Of a DNA stretch of 64,000 bases, positions 23,056 through 34,840 are shown in pieces. Position 1 is the first letter of the stretch. Each line of letters begins with the position of its first letter. Under the pieces are notes generated by a model. It worked only from the letters and a program-made list of their open reading frames with translations. It did no database searches and was not told where the DNA came from. The position numbers were made by a program, and so were the translations under genes. This stretch comes from Gelatoporia subvermispora B (Eukaryota > Basidiomycota > Agaricomycetes > Polyporales > Gelatoporiaceae): NCBI GenBank assembly GCA_000320605.2, contig KB445796.1, positions 2,107,191 to 2,171,190 on the forward strand. Reading direction: 5' to 3'.

Positions 23056-24807
23056 ATGAAGCTCCGGCTATCCACACCGTCGCTACTGCTCTATGTCTCC
23101 TTCCTGCTCGAGCTGCAAGATGTCGGCGCATCGCTCAGCCTGCCCATCGTGGGCCGCCGGCGAGAGGCGCATGTGGGGCTCGCGAGGCGCAGCAGTATGA
23201 GCGGCGCGAACCTCCAGGACTCGAGCGACCTCGACTACTATACTAACATCACGCTCAACGGGACGCAGAACACAGTGCTCGTTGATACCGGCAGGTGAGC
23301 ACCTTCCTAGCTGCTCGATGCGTCGAGCGAGGTAGTGACATTGCTGCGCAGCTCCGACCTGTGGGTTGCGGGCAGCATACCCGGCGCAGCAGACTCGGGC
23401 CACACGGCGTCCGTCAACTATGCTCTGGGAAATGTGGACGGACCAATCAAGTTCGCCGATCTCGAATTCGACGGGTATAGCGTAGAGAACCAGGCGTTCA
23501 GTAAGTCGTTCGTTCTACCATTGTGGCGCATATCTGATGGCCAATGTGCACAGTCGAGGCAAACATTGATCCTTCACATCCCGGAGGACAGGGCATCATC
23601 GGACTGGGGCCTAACAGTGGTTCGGAGGTCCACAGCACCATCAACAATCCCTCCGGCGACGCTGTCCTCGACCGCATCTTCCGCGCCAACACGTCCGCGC
23701 CGAACATCCTCACCATCCTCCTCGGTCGGGCAGACGACCCGTCTGAGCCCTTCCCCGGCGAGATTACCGTCGGCAGGACGATCAGTGGGTTCGAGAACAT
23801 CACGAGCCAGCCGAAGCTGTCTGTGCGCGACGACAGCGACTCCGTCAACCAGCACTGGCAGACGCTGACGGACAAGAACGGGATCCTTGGGCCGGATGGG
23901 CAGCCGATCTCTGTATCCTCGGGCGTGAAGGGCGCACCAAGCGGCCAGCTCGTGACGGTGTTTGATTCGGGGTTCTCGTTGCCGCAGGTACCAAAGTACG
24001 TGGGGGCCAACCTCTTGCGTGTGCGCTTCGCTGACCTGTATCAGAGCCGTCGCGGATGGGATATACGGACGCTTCCCGCAGGCCTCCTTCCAAAATGTTA
24101 CGCAGGCGGGTCTTGGCCCCGTGTGGACGCTCCCCTGTGACGTCGAGGTCAACATCACCTTCAAGTTCGGTGGCGTTTCTTTCCCCATTCACCCGCTCGA
24201 CACGAACTACGACGACGGGTTCGTGTACCCGAACGGGACGAAGTTCTGCGTCGGAGCATTCCAGCCCATTCAGTCCGGCGCGGAGAGTTCAGACTACGAC
24301 ATGATCCTTGGGATGGCCTTCCGTGAGTCTCAGTAGCCGTCCGTTGTGTGCGGTCGTCTGACCTGCCCTTGGCCCGCAGTCCGCAATGCGTACCTGCTCG
24401 TCAACTTTGGCGACTTTGTCGACGGATCATCGTCGAACACCGCCGCCCCATACATTCAGATGCTCCCCGTGACATCGCCCTCAGCCGCACATGACGACTT
24501 TGTCCAGGAGCGTCTCGACGGCAATGACAGCGGACAGAACTTCCAGCTGCTGCCTGCCAACCCCGATGGCGACGGCGACGACGACAGCGACAGCAAGTCG
24601 TTCTCACAGAAGATCAAGCCATACCTCCCCTACATCATTGCGGGCAGCATTGTTGTCGGCCTGCTGCTCGTCGGCAGCATCATCTGGTGCTGCGTGAGGA
24701 GCCGCCGCCAGCGCTATCGCCCATTGCACGACCCTGCTCCCATCGGTGCGACATACGAGCACGCACCACCACCGTTTGCGAGCTACCAGCCGCGCCGCCG
24801 CTACTAA
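23056..24807 (+). CDS. Membrane-anchored pepsin-like aspartic protease (family A1)
   Basis: Exons: 23056-23294, 23352-23500, 23554-23995, 24045-24322, 24380-24807; total 1536 nt = 511 aa, in phase. A signal peptide (KLRLSTPSLLLYVSFLLEL) is followed by the catalytic loop VDTGSSDLWVAG, split by the first intron exactly inside it. The flap is VNYALGNVDG, retaining the Tyr. The second catalytic loop is VFDSGFSLPQVP, so Asp is kept but the usual Thr/Ser after DSG is Phe then Ser. Several N-x-S/T sites are present. The C-terminus has an acidic linker (DGDGDDDSDSKS), a transmembrane helix (YIIAGSIVVGLLLVGSIIWC), then a short basic, Pro/Tyr-rich tail ending QPRRRY. That is a type I membrane layout with the protease outside or in the lumen. 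Its 3' end was copied downstream. Confidence 0.88.
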
Positions 24808-25032
24808 AGGACTGATCTACTGCGATTTATGGGTTCACGCTACTTGGACTCGGTGTACATTGCTTTTTCCCGCTCGTTGCTTGCTATTTGCTTCGTTGTT
24901 GCACATACTAGTCCGGACATTGCGCATATAGTGACTGTTGCATAAGTTATTGTAGATTACTGACACATCGAGATGTTTTGCGAAGTCGCGATCGCATACC
25001 GAATATACATCACCCTCCGCCGCACACGCACC

Positions 25033-25276
25033 CAGATGCTCCCCGTGACATCGCCCTCTCTCGCACACGACGACTTCGTCCCAGAGCGTCTTGACGGCAA
25101 TGACAGCGGACGACTGCTGCCTGCTAACTCCGACGGCGATGGCGACAGCGACAGGAAGTCGTTCTCGCAGAAGATTAGGCCAGACCTCCCCTACAGCATT
25201 GCTGGCAGCATAATCCGGTGCTGCGCGGGGAGCCACCGCTAGCGCCATCGCCCATTGCACGACCCCGCTCCCGTTG
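25033..25276 (+). pseudogene. Decayed partial copy of the aspartic-protease 3' exon (part 1)
   Basis: It corresponds to the gene segment starting at 24457 (CAGATGCTCCCCGTGACATC) and running through the acidic linker and membrane helix to the Pro-rich tail. In-frame deletions removed codons in the linker and much of the membrane helix (SIAGSIIRCCAGSHR), and a TAG follows. No promoter or catalytic exons are present. Confidence 0.8.
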
Positions 25277-25572
25277 ACAATCGAGTCATCGTGGACATGA
25301 GTCGCTTTGTTCATGGGACGGATTGGTCTAGTTGTTACACACCATAATCAATCTCACTCTACGATATCGAGCGATACATACCACATACCTTCCGTCAATA
25401 TCAGCGCCTTCACTCGCTGCGTCTAATGTTTAGAGCCAGTACGGCCTACAGTGCCCACGCTTTGCCAATCAATCTGTGCCAATGTCGTGCAGCATTTTTT
25501 TCGAGTCAGCTGAGACGTTTTTGGCACCAGATCCAACCAGTACAACACGGCAGAGAGCTTGACGAAGTGCAA
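25277..25572. repeat. About 300-bp insertion splitting the copied protease tail
   Basis: It separates two segments that are contiguous in the parent gene (near 24740). Its right part, 25467-25562 (CCAATCAATCTGTGCCAATG onward), recurs in diverged form at 25836-25975. No terminal inverted repeats or ORF with family resemblance were seen. Confidence 0.6.
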
Positions 25573-25838
25573 CTCATATGAGCACGCATCACCTCCCCTT
25601 GCGAGCTACTACCCGCGCCGCCGTTGCTAACGGGCTGATCTACCACAATTTATAGGCTTGCTTTGCTTGGACTCGGTGTACATTGGTTTTCGCCACTCGT
25701 TGCTCGCTATTTGCTCGCTGTTTGCACATATCAGTCCGGAGATCGTGCATATAGTGAATGTGGCAAGAGGGTATTTAGAGTACTGACATGTCGAGATGTT
25801 TTGCGGCGCTGCACTGTGTGTATGCGGTCGCATACCAA
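25573..25838 (+). pseudogene. Decayed partial copy of the protease 3' end and 3' UTR (part 2)
   Basis: It matches 24750-25000 of the parent: the last codons (GAGCTAC..CCGCGCCGCCG), the stop region (TAACGGGCTGATCTAC), then the 3' UTR (CTTGGACTCGGTGTACATTG, GAGATGTTTTGCG). It is diverged by many substitutions. Confidence 0.75.
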
Positions 25839-25975
25839 TCAATCTTTACCAATGTCGTGCAGACTCCGCAGACGTTCACAGCTAGTGGCGGCCTTCATGC
25901 AGCATTCGTTTCGAGTCGGCCGAGAAATTTTGGCACCAGGTCCACCTAGAATGACACAGCAGAGTTGCGAGGTTG
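25836..25975. repeat. Second copy of the CCAATCAATCT..GGCACCAG unit
   Basis: It is similar to 25467-25562 but carries an extra ~35 bp in the middle. The flanking motif TATGCGGTCGCATACCAA also recurs at about 25985-26005 and about 24985. Confidence 0.6.
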
Positions 25976-26780
25976 CGCTGTGTATATGCGGTCGTATACC
26001 AAATATATGCGGCTGATTTGTAAAGAATTCCCAGAGGCCAAGAGTCAGATTGCGATAGAATCCATCTCAACTCTGTTCAGAACCTGGACCACGCTGCGAG
26101 ACTAGTTGGCGGCGCCGTCGTGATGATCACCCTCGATGCTCCTCCTCTGCACCTCGGTTCTACCCTCGGCGGACTGGGCCCTTCTGCCGCTGTACTTCCC
26201 ACGGTCTCGGACGACAGACGCCACGGGGGAAACGCGACAAGATTGGGGTGGTGAACAAGGCGGACGATGGATAGGGTTCGAGCGGGCGATGGGCGAGGTG
26301 ACTGCGGGGAGGCTGTGGACTGGGCCGGGCCGCGCGTGCGCTCGCAAGGCCAGGCGAGCCGCCGTGTGCCAGCGTGTGCCGGTGGCATGGGTCAGCGTGA
26401 CGGGTGCCCACGGGTGTTGAGGGGCCCGCGCTGGCCAATGCCGATGGCCTGATGGTCGCCGTCACAGGCGTCGCCCGCGGTATGTCGCCGCACAAAATAT
26501 TCAATGGGTAGTCTGAGATGGCAGGACAATTGTGCACCACGGCAGAGACAATAGCAAGCCCACGCCGGGGCCAGTGAAAAAATTATGTGGGCTAGACAAC
26601 GCGGGAGGGTCGGAGTTCGCCATGGGCAGTGACGAGGGCGATGGCGTGCCCGGCGCACGCGTGCGAACCGTCCGCTGCCCTGGCCGCCCGGGCGCTCGCT
26701 CTGCCCTTCTCAACGTGCGACGCTATCGCCCCCTTCCTCCCCCCATCGCCATCGCCATCGTCCCCCATCCCCTGCCCCCC
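25976..26780. promoter_or_regulatory. Upstream region of CHD1
   Basis: The first ~100 bp still resemble the repeat debris. The rest is G+C-rich and holds no recognisable gene. The CHD1 frame stays open upstream to about 26532, including an ATG at 26622. Confidence 0.35.
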
Positions 26781-29700
26781 ATGCCCCCCAACGGCGCGCT
26801 CAGCGACCGCAGCGAACGCGACATGTCCCAGTCCCCCGTGAGCCCCGACGACAGCTCCGACAACACCATGCAGGTCGACTCCGACGTCGACATCCAGCGC
26901 CTCCCCGACGCCGACGCCGAGGGCGAGTCCGTCGACGAGGACGAGGAGTCTCAGCCCCAGCCCGCAGCCACTAGCGCTTCCTCATCTTATCTCTCCAAGC
27001 GAGCGGTGCGTCCCATATCTTGCTCGCCGTCCGCGTCGGCGCTGACGGCCACCCAGGTCAAAGATGAGGACGACTCGGTGTGTCCAAGCGCCGCCGCGCC
27101 CACCCCCTCGCGATCCGAGACACTGACACCGCTGCAGGGCTACGAGGACGACCCTGACCCTGACGAGGATGAGAACGATGACGAGGACGCTACGTACGCC
27201 GACGAGGAGTATGGCGCTACCACGAAGAAAAAGACATCCTCGAAGAAGCGCAAGCAGCCGACAAAGCCGAGAGGTGCGTCTCACATCACTATATGCGCTC
27301 TTGCCGGTCGGTGCTGACCCTCTGCAGTATCGCGCCACGCGACGTCCGACTCGGACTCTGACTACGGCGCGCGCGCAAAGAAGAAGAAGCGCGCACGGAC
27401 GGACGAGGTACGCGTGTCCAGCAGAGGCGCGCGGATCCCGAATTACTTCGACGACGTCCAAGACTTTGAACAATTCGAGGAGGATGAGGCCAGTGCGAGT
27501 GCATACGGGAATGTGGCCAGCTCGTCAAAGCCGGACGATGAGATCGAGGCGGTCCTGGGACACACTCGGGACGAAGAGTTCAAGGACGACCCGGAGGACA
27601 ACTGGTACACAAATATCCGCTTCCATATCAAGTGGAAGAACTTCTCCCACCTACATAACACGGACGAGACCTATGAATTCCTGAAACGATTCCGTGGCCT
27701 GAAACGCGTCGATAACTACATCAAAGCGTACAGAGCATATCAGGACTTGCTCAATGCGCCCGACCTATCCCGCGAGGACTACGAAACTCTTCTGCTGGAG
27801 AAGGAGCGCGAGCGTGAAGAACTCGAGACGTTCAAAACGGTCGAACGCATTATTGCGCAGCGCGAAAACGACGAGGGCAAGGTGGAATACTTCTGCAAAT
27901 GGAATGGTCTCAACTATGAACACTGTACCTGGGAGCTACAGGACGAGATCACATCGATGGCAAGAGATCAGATACAGGCGTATCGCGCTCGCGAAGCCGA
28001 GGCGAAATTCCCGTATAAGAGTGCTGTCTATCCAAAGGACCGCCGGCCAACGTTCACGAAAATCACTGAGGACCCGGAGTATCTCACAGCAACCGGAGGG
28101 GAGTTGAAGGACTTCCAGCTTACAGGTCTCAATTGGCTCGCGTACCTCTGGAGTAAGGGCGACAATGGAATCCTTGCTGATGAGATGGGTCTCGGGAAGG
28201 TGAGACGGGTTTCTTCTGCATAATTTGGAGCTCTTCTGATGCAGCAAACAGACGGTACAAACAGTCTCGTTCTTGTCCTATCTCTTCCACGAGAAGCAGC
28301 AGTATGGGCCCTTCTTGGTCATCGTCCCCCTCTCTACTATCACAGCATGGCAGTCGCAGTTCGCGACATGGTCCCCCGATATCAACGTTATCACATACAT
28401 CGGCACCGCAACGGCACGCGAAGTCATTCGTACACATGAGTTCGGTCAGACGAGCAAGAAGTACAAGATGCTCAAGATGAACGTCTTGTTGACGACGTAC
28501 GAGATTGTCCTTCGCGACTCCAAGGAACTCGGCGATATCAAATGGCAGGTGCTCGCTGTTGATGAGGTGCGTAGTGCGATTTCTACAAATGCATCGGGCA
28601 TTTGGCGCATCCCTATGGCGTGCTCATACTCGTCCCTAGGCGCATCGTCTCAAAAACTCGGAGAGTCAGCTGTATGAAGCGCTTCGCTCCTTCTCCGCGG
28701 CCTCGAAGTTGCTCATTACGGGAACTCCGCTCCAGAACAATGTCAAGGGTACGTCCTTCATGATTGTGACCCTACCCTCAGCTTAACACGTGCCACAGAG
28801 CTGTTGTCACTGATGCACTTCCTCATGCCGGAAAAGTGTAAGTCTGTCCCTTAGTAACACTGCCCGTACTCTCCCGAGCCAGGGTTGTTGGTACCTGAGT
28901 GCGGGTAGCGAGTGCAGCGCTGATGACTCCGTGCGAACAGTCCTACTCACCAACGAGTTTGACCTCACCGACGTCGACCATGAGGAGAAGATCAAGGAGC
29001 TGCATAAGCAGCTCGAGTCGCTCATGCTCCGGCGTCTCAAGAAGGATGTCCTGACTTCGCTTCCAACGAAGAACGAGCGAATCCTTCGTGTCGAAATGAG
29101 TGGTCTGCAAACGCACTTCTATAAGAACATCCTAACGAAGGTGAGCACATCAGGTTGGGGTTTGGGCATGGCGCTCATCAACCCTGCAGAACTTCCAAGG
29201 GTTGGTGAAGAGCGCGAACGGCAATAATAATATCAGTCTCCTCAATATCGGTGGGTGACATGACCCTCTATCACATGCGAAATGTGTTCACTCATGGACT
29301 GCACTACAGCGATGGAGCTGAAGAAGGCGGCGAACCACCCGTATCTCTTCGATGGCGCAGAGACCAGGACAGACAACACGGAAGAGACGCTGAAGGGCCT
29401 CGTGATGAGCAGCGGCAAGATGGTGCTACTCGACAAACTCCTCGCACGCCTTCGCCAGGACGGCCACCGAGTCCTTATCTTCAGTCAGATGGTCCGGATG
29501 CTTGACATCCTCAGTGACTATATGTCGCTTAGGGGCTACCAGCACCAACGTCTCGACGGCATGGTGTCTTCGGAAGCTCGTAAGAAGTCTATTGCGCACT
29601 TCAATGCCCCGGGCTCGCCCGACTTTGCGTTCCTGCTTTCGACGCGTGCTGGCGGTCTCGGCATCAATCTCGAGACCGCCGACACCGTGATCATCTTTGA

Positions 29701-32063
29701 TGTGAGTGATACGTTCGATTACTATCCCGTCGTGCTTCGGTGTGGTGCTCGCCGGGCGCGCAGGCTGCGACTAGGTACACGTTGCTGATGGGCGGTGCAC
29801 AGAGCGACTGGAACCCGCAGAATGACCTTCAGGCCATGGCACGTGCGCACCGGATCGGCCAGAAGTCGCATGTCAGCGTGTACCGTTTCGTGAGCAAGGA
29901 TACAATGGAGGAGGACGTGCTGGAGCGTGCCAAGAAGAAGATGGTCCTGGAGTATGCCAGTGAGTCGCGCCGTGCGGCGCCATGCAGGTATGCGTGTGGG
30001 TGCTGACATGCGGTTCGCAGTTATCAACCAGATGGACACGACGCAGGCGCACCTCAGCTCGAAGGCTGGGGCCTCGAAGGACGCTGCGAAGCCGAACGAC
30101 TTGAGCAAGGACGAGTTGCATGCCGTTCTGAAGTACGGCGCCCAGAAGATGTATGTCCCCGATCGTTCTCGACCGAATGCGTCCTTTGTTGACCTTGTGA
30201 CAGCTTCGACAAGGATGACAGCCAGCAGAGCAAGAAGCTAGACGAGATGGACCTCGACGACATTCTCAACCGTGCTGAACATCACGAGACCGTAGCTGCG
30301 ACGGGCGAGACTGGCGCGTCCCTTGGTGGCGAAGGCTTCTTGGCACAATTCGCGAACGTCAGTGACGTGAAGAACGACATGAGCTGGGAGGACATCATTC
30401 CGCTTGAGGAAAGGCAGCGCTTTGAGAGGGAGGAGGATCATCGAAAGGCAGAGGAGCTCGCTGCTGCCTCGGAGTCAAAGGGAAAGCGGTCGCATGCCAA
30501 TGTCTCTTATGAGGGCATGGATGTGGAACAACCTGCCCCCTCGCAACCGTCCAAGAAACCCAAGGCCCCCGCTCCTCAGCGGAAGACACCCAGTCAGAAG
30601 GCTATGGAACTGAAGGAACGAGACGTTCGTGTGCTCATTCGTAGTCTGCAACGATGGGGCGACATCCGGCAGCGGTATGAAGTTATAGTGCGTTCATGGA
30701 TATCTGTCCCCGGCCCGCAGTGAACTGACGGAGTGTACATGGCCATAGGTCAATGAGTCTAAGCTGCAGGAGAAGAACCGTGGCATGATCATTGACACTG
30801 CAGACGAGATCATTGATCAATGCGCGCGCGCCGTCGAGGAAAATAACTCCGAGAAGCGTAACCGCGTCGCGGCTGGGGAGACACTCACCAACGCCCAGAA
30901 AAGCAAGGCTGTCCTCGTTACATACCGGAACGTCGGCAACATCAACGCTGAAACTGTCCTCTCCCGACATCGCGACCTGCAGATCTTGTACAACTACCTA
31001 CACGATCTTGGCGACGACGTCTACAACTGGCAGATCCCCATCGACAACATCCGCCCGACGCTTAACTGGTCAGGACGGTGGGGCCCTCAAGACGATGCGA
31101 TGCTCCTGGTCGGGGCATACTTGTATGGGTTCGGCAATTGGGAAACCATGGCGAAGGACCCACGTCTTGGCCTTGACGGGAAGTTCTTCCTCGAGGAGGG
31201 CAAGAAAGGCGAGGACTCCGCAAGCAAGCCTATTCCCAATGCGATCCACCTCGTGCGTCGTGGTGACTTCCTCCTAAGCATTCTTCGGGAGCACGACGAG
31301 AAGCTCCGGGCGATCGAGTCCACACTCCAGCGGAAGAGCCACATCAAGACCTCGACATCTCCACCACCACCGGTTGCATACACCAACAACCTAAAGAGGC
31401 GTGCAGAGAGCGAGGCTGTGGCGTCTGTAGACGAGGGCAGTGCTGCACGAGCGAAGCGGAAACGGAGACCTACACCCACATTCACGGACTCGTCTTCGGA
31501 AGATGAATGCCCATCTATGGACGAAGCGGCTACCAAGGAGGAGCTGCGGCCGGTCAAGAAGCAGCTGGTACGTCTCTAATGCTTAATATACGACTACATG
31601 AACTCACTGTCGTATCCAAAACAGAAAAACCTCAAGTTGTCTGGCGGTGACATGCCGCGCGAGGACAAGGTTGCGATCCTTAAGGAGTCTCTTGCTGCTA
31701 TTGGCAAGCGGATAGAGATTGTATTGAGCCAGAAGGAAGCGAGTGGGGAGGACCGCGACCGATGGAGGCGTCACCTCTGGACGTGCGTATTCATTACATT
31801 ATCACTCGCATACACCCCCTCATGGTGTGCGCAGGTTCGTCACTCTTTTCTGGCCCAAGAAGGTTAAGGCATCGAAGTTGGAAGAGATCCACGCGAAGAT
31901 GGTCTCAAAAGAGGCTGCTCCGCGCGCATCGTCAAGCGACGCAGCATCTGCACAGAAGAAACCTCGAGTCAGCACGGGCCCGTCAGCGCCTGCAGCTCGG
32001 ACGACGGCGTCGCTGCCCTCTGCATCTACAAGCTCATCGCATACAAATGGCAAGTACCGGTGA
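26781..32063 (+). CDS. CHD1: CHD1-type chromatin remodeling ATPase
   Basis: Nuclear ATP-dependent nucleosome spacing factor. ATG 26781 ([19 protein letters not shown]) is chosen; an in-frame ATG at 26622 is possible. Order: acidic N-terminus; chromodomain 1 (about 27540-27760, [19 protein letters not shown]); chromodomain 2 (about 27840-27970, [17 protein letters not shown]); SNF2 ATPase with Walker [18 protein letters not shown] across the intron after 28199; DEAH box DEAHRLKN across the intron at about 28567; GTPLQNNVK. The C-terminal helicase lobe has [62 protein letters not shown]-like DNA-binding part runs 30600-31300 ([20 protein letters not shown]), and a CHD1 helical C-terminal domain lies at about 31630-31910 ([20 protein letters not shown] joined over an intron). 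Stop TGA 32061. About 14 introns. Confidence 0.94.
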
Positions 32064-32871
32064 CTCTACTCCGGAGTGATGCTCTTGCTTTTCGTTCTCT
32101 TGGCTGCTTGGTATCTTAGTCTGCATACACACACTGTATCACCATGGATGTTAGCCTGCCCTTGGCCGTTCTAATCTAGGCTCGTAGGCTCCTCGTCTGC
32201 ATACCATACGCATAATATCGGGATGGTTGCTACGGTCATGCATTACATTTAGCACCTCCGCTCCGATCCTCCCTCTACACAAGTGCCTCCTTGTCGCCCG
32301 TCTCAATCTGCTTGATCCGTTTCTCTCGTCTGCTTATCTGCTCTGTATTCCCCAGCTTACCGCCGTTGTTTTCGTACGTTGCATATCTTTTCGTTCTACA
32401 GCGCCTGCATAGAATCCCGTGTACCATTGTGACCTATAGTAATACGACTCATTTCATCACAGCCTCCATCTCTCCAACGCGCTTGCGTTAATTTCGGGCG
32501 GGGTGCAATAAACCCGAGATTTCAATGTGGAAATTGAAGATCTCAGCATGTATATTAATTGTTGGACCTTACGCATGGTCATGGTCCGACACTGCGAAGT
32601 CGTAATATTGTGACACGCCGGTTCCAATGCGTGTTATCCAATTTCAAGCTCCAGGCGTCCAACCTTACAATTACATCTTACACAGGAAAGAGAACGTATA
32701 TACCACAGACAATCTGTCACTAGTACAAACCCTTCGGCAAAGAAGATGCGGATGGCCATATACAACAAGCCCTAATAGTATGAGACCCCTGTAGCAAGCA
32801 GGTGCTATATCATCACTAGGTCATAGGGCAGAGCATCTAAGCATTGAAGAGGAATTTGCACTGTGGAATCC
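32064..32871. other. Intergenic, convergent 3' ends
   Basis: Between CHD1 (+) and the next minus-strand gene. T-rich CHD1 3' flank. No gene recognised. Confidence 0.4.
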
Positions 32872-34134
32872 TCAGAACTGCGACCCAGCGCCGTCAGTTG
32901 GCAAGTTACCGCGAACGTGAAGGGTCATGTTATAGCTGTCCGTTGTCTTCCCGAAGAAAGCCTTCGAGAAGAGATCAGTATGATTATTCAATCGAAAATT
33001 GGGCATGATAACTTACTCCTCTACGTGGATTGCGGGCTTGAGGTTTGATGTACCTGCACTGATTTTTCTTGTGCGCGTGCCGACCGTGACACTGATGATA
33101 GGTTTAGAGTTACTCGGGCCTGCAATACCAGGCTGGCCGTTCGTGGACATGCTATTCCGCCTTCGACTTGACTTGGATTGTGCACCGGTCTCTGGATTTG
33201 ATACTGACCGCTGCGCCGCCGTAGCACGCGCCGCTAAAATAACAAAAAAACATGGATCGGGGTCAGTAAATCGGCATCCCAATATATCAGCAAACATGCC
33301 TTCAACGACCTTCGCGTCTGCCTCGCGGTGGAAACTCTCCATGAGCGCTGCGTACCGCTTGACCTGCCATGCCAGCTGGTTCGCTCGGGCGTAGTTCCCT
33401 TGGCTCAACGCCCACTTGCGTTCCTCCTTGAAGCGGCGTCGCTCCGAATCCGCGAGGCTCGCGCGGGCGCGGAGCACGGCGATCGCGCGTTCGTGTGGCG
33501 TGAGCCGGCCCTCGGGGTCGATAGAGGATGGCATGGACTCGAGCGAGATGGACGGCGCGGTGCTCGCGTAGGTCAGTGTGGGAGTCGCCGCGCGGGGAAC
33601 CTCCGTCCGTCGTGTATGCCGCTCACGATCGCGGGCGTGGTTCTCAGAGGCGTGGCGACGGCCGTTGACGTGTTCACGTCCGCTGCTGCGGTGTCCGTCG
33701 CGCTGGGTATGCGGTCGGTCGTGCCCACTCCGTCCGAAGGAAACGAGACGGAGTCGTTTGCCGGGATCGGGGGCGTCGCGAGAGGGCGCACCGCTGCTGC
33801 GTTGGCGCTCGGAATTCGGATCCGCCTCAAAGACAAGAGCGAGTATATGCGTGGAGAGCACTCCAAGCACAGTCCCGAAGAGTTCGAAGGCACATTGACT
33901 GGGACCGAACGCGCCGAAGAGGTCTATCGCGAATTTCGCCGCAATGCCCACCGATATTGGCGCAGTAAGGGGAGGAAATTGTGTCAGGATCTGGTACAAG
34001 AGGGCTCCCATGAAGAGCCCAGTGAGAAGAAAATCGGGGGTGGATGGAGGTTGCTCCGGAGCGAGAACAAAGGTTTTGAGGAAGAGGCGTGCGCCAAGAG
34101 CGAGAAGGAGTGGAGTGCCAGTAGCTACTTGCAT
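32872..34134 (-). CDS. Membrane protein with DUF1771-like helical segment, function unknown
   Basis: Most of the protein is one exon, 34134-33013 (373 codons as an uninterrupted frame). Three or so hydrophobic stretches open it (TPLLLALGARLFLKTFVLA, FLLTGLFMGALLYQIL, CAFELFGTVLGVLSTHILAL). Then comes a basic, Arg/His/Ser-rich linker (about 33820-33620) and a helical segment (SLADSERRRFKEERKWALSQ, NYARANQLAWQVKRYAALME, SFHREADAKVVEGMFADIL) that resembles the DUF1771 helices found before Smr domains, with no Smr domain after it. A donor near the end (GTAGAG at about 33023) and an acceptor at about 32963 would add a last exon ending GNLPTDGAGSQF with TGA at 32872. The exact 3' join and the start are uncertain. 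No paralog in the window. Confidence 0.55.
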
Positions 34135-34840
34135 GAATATCGTCCAAAATCCAGGATGGTCATGAAGTCATGAGAATACGGATAGGATGAGGTATCGCCG
34201 TCGCTTTGGCCGGCGACTGACTCGCCCGCGAGCTCGACGTAGGATGGGTGGAAGAAGAGTAGCGCAGGGCGAAGTTGAACACCATCATGCAGCGTGCCCG
34301 ACGAGCTTCCACACGTGGTGAGTTCTCCCACGAGGGTCAGTTGCCGGCAGTATTTTTATTCACAACAAGCATGTAAGGTACAGGCAGGCGGCCACATTTC
34401 TCGTCACTGTAACGGTCTATGAGCACGATGATAATAAATGGACGAAGATCATGGTAGCCTCGTGTGGGCTACTTGATCATCTATTGCCTTCGATCAAGAC
34501 TCGATCACACGCTTCATGTTCAATTTCTCGATAAATGCTACTGTGATCTTCCCAGGTTTGTGATCTTCCACCATAGTCTGAAATTGAGAACGTGGCCTGG
34601 ATCATACAACAATTGCACACTGAACCCATACATAGGCTCGCTAAACGTGCCCCGCCCCTAATACGAGCTACCACCTCTACTCCCGTATCATTCTTCCGTT
34701 GACGCAAGTGGGCCTTCTCTATGACCACTATACGCCTCTGGTTCGTCGGGAAAAGTATCGCCGCCACTCGAGACCCCACGGCCAATGTCGCTGAATAGCA
34801 CTGTCGAGAAATAAGAGGTTGGTGTGTATTGTGTATCCAA
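34135..34840. other. Intergenic, no gene seen
   Basis: A minus-strand frame at 34331-34125 containing LLFFHPSYVELAGESVAGQS could be an upstream exon of the previous gene, but no splice join in frame was found. The remainder shows nothing. Confidence 0.35.

Noticed and set aside
25277..25572. Insertion as a transposon (MITE)
   Set aside because: No terminal inverted repeats or target-site duplication could be seen by eye. Kept only as a repeat.
33328..34173. 281-codon plus-strand ORF
   Set aside because: Antisense to the minus-strand membrane-protein frame, which has hydrophobic helices and a coherent domain.
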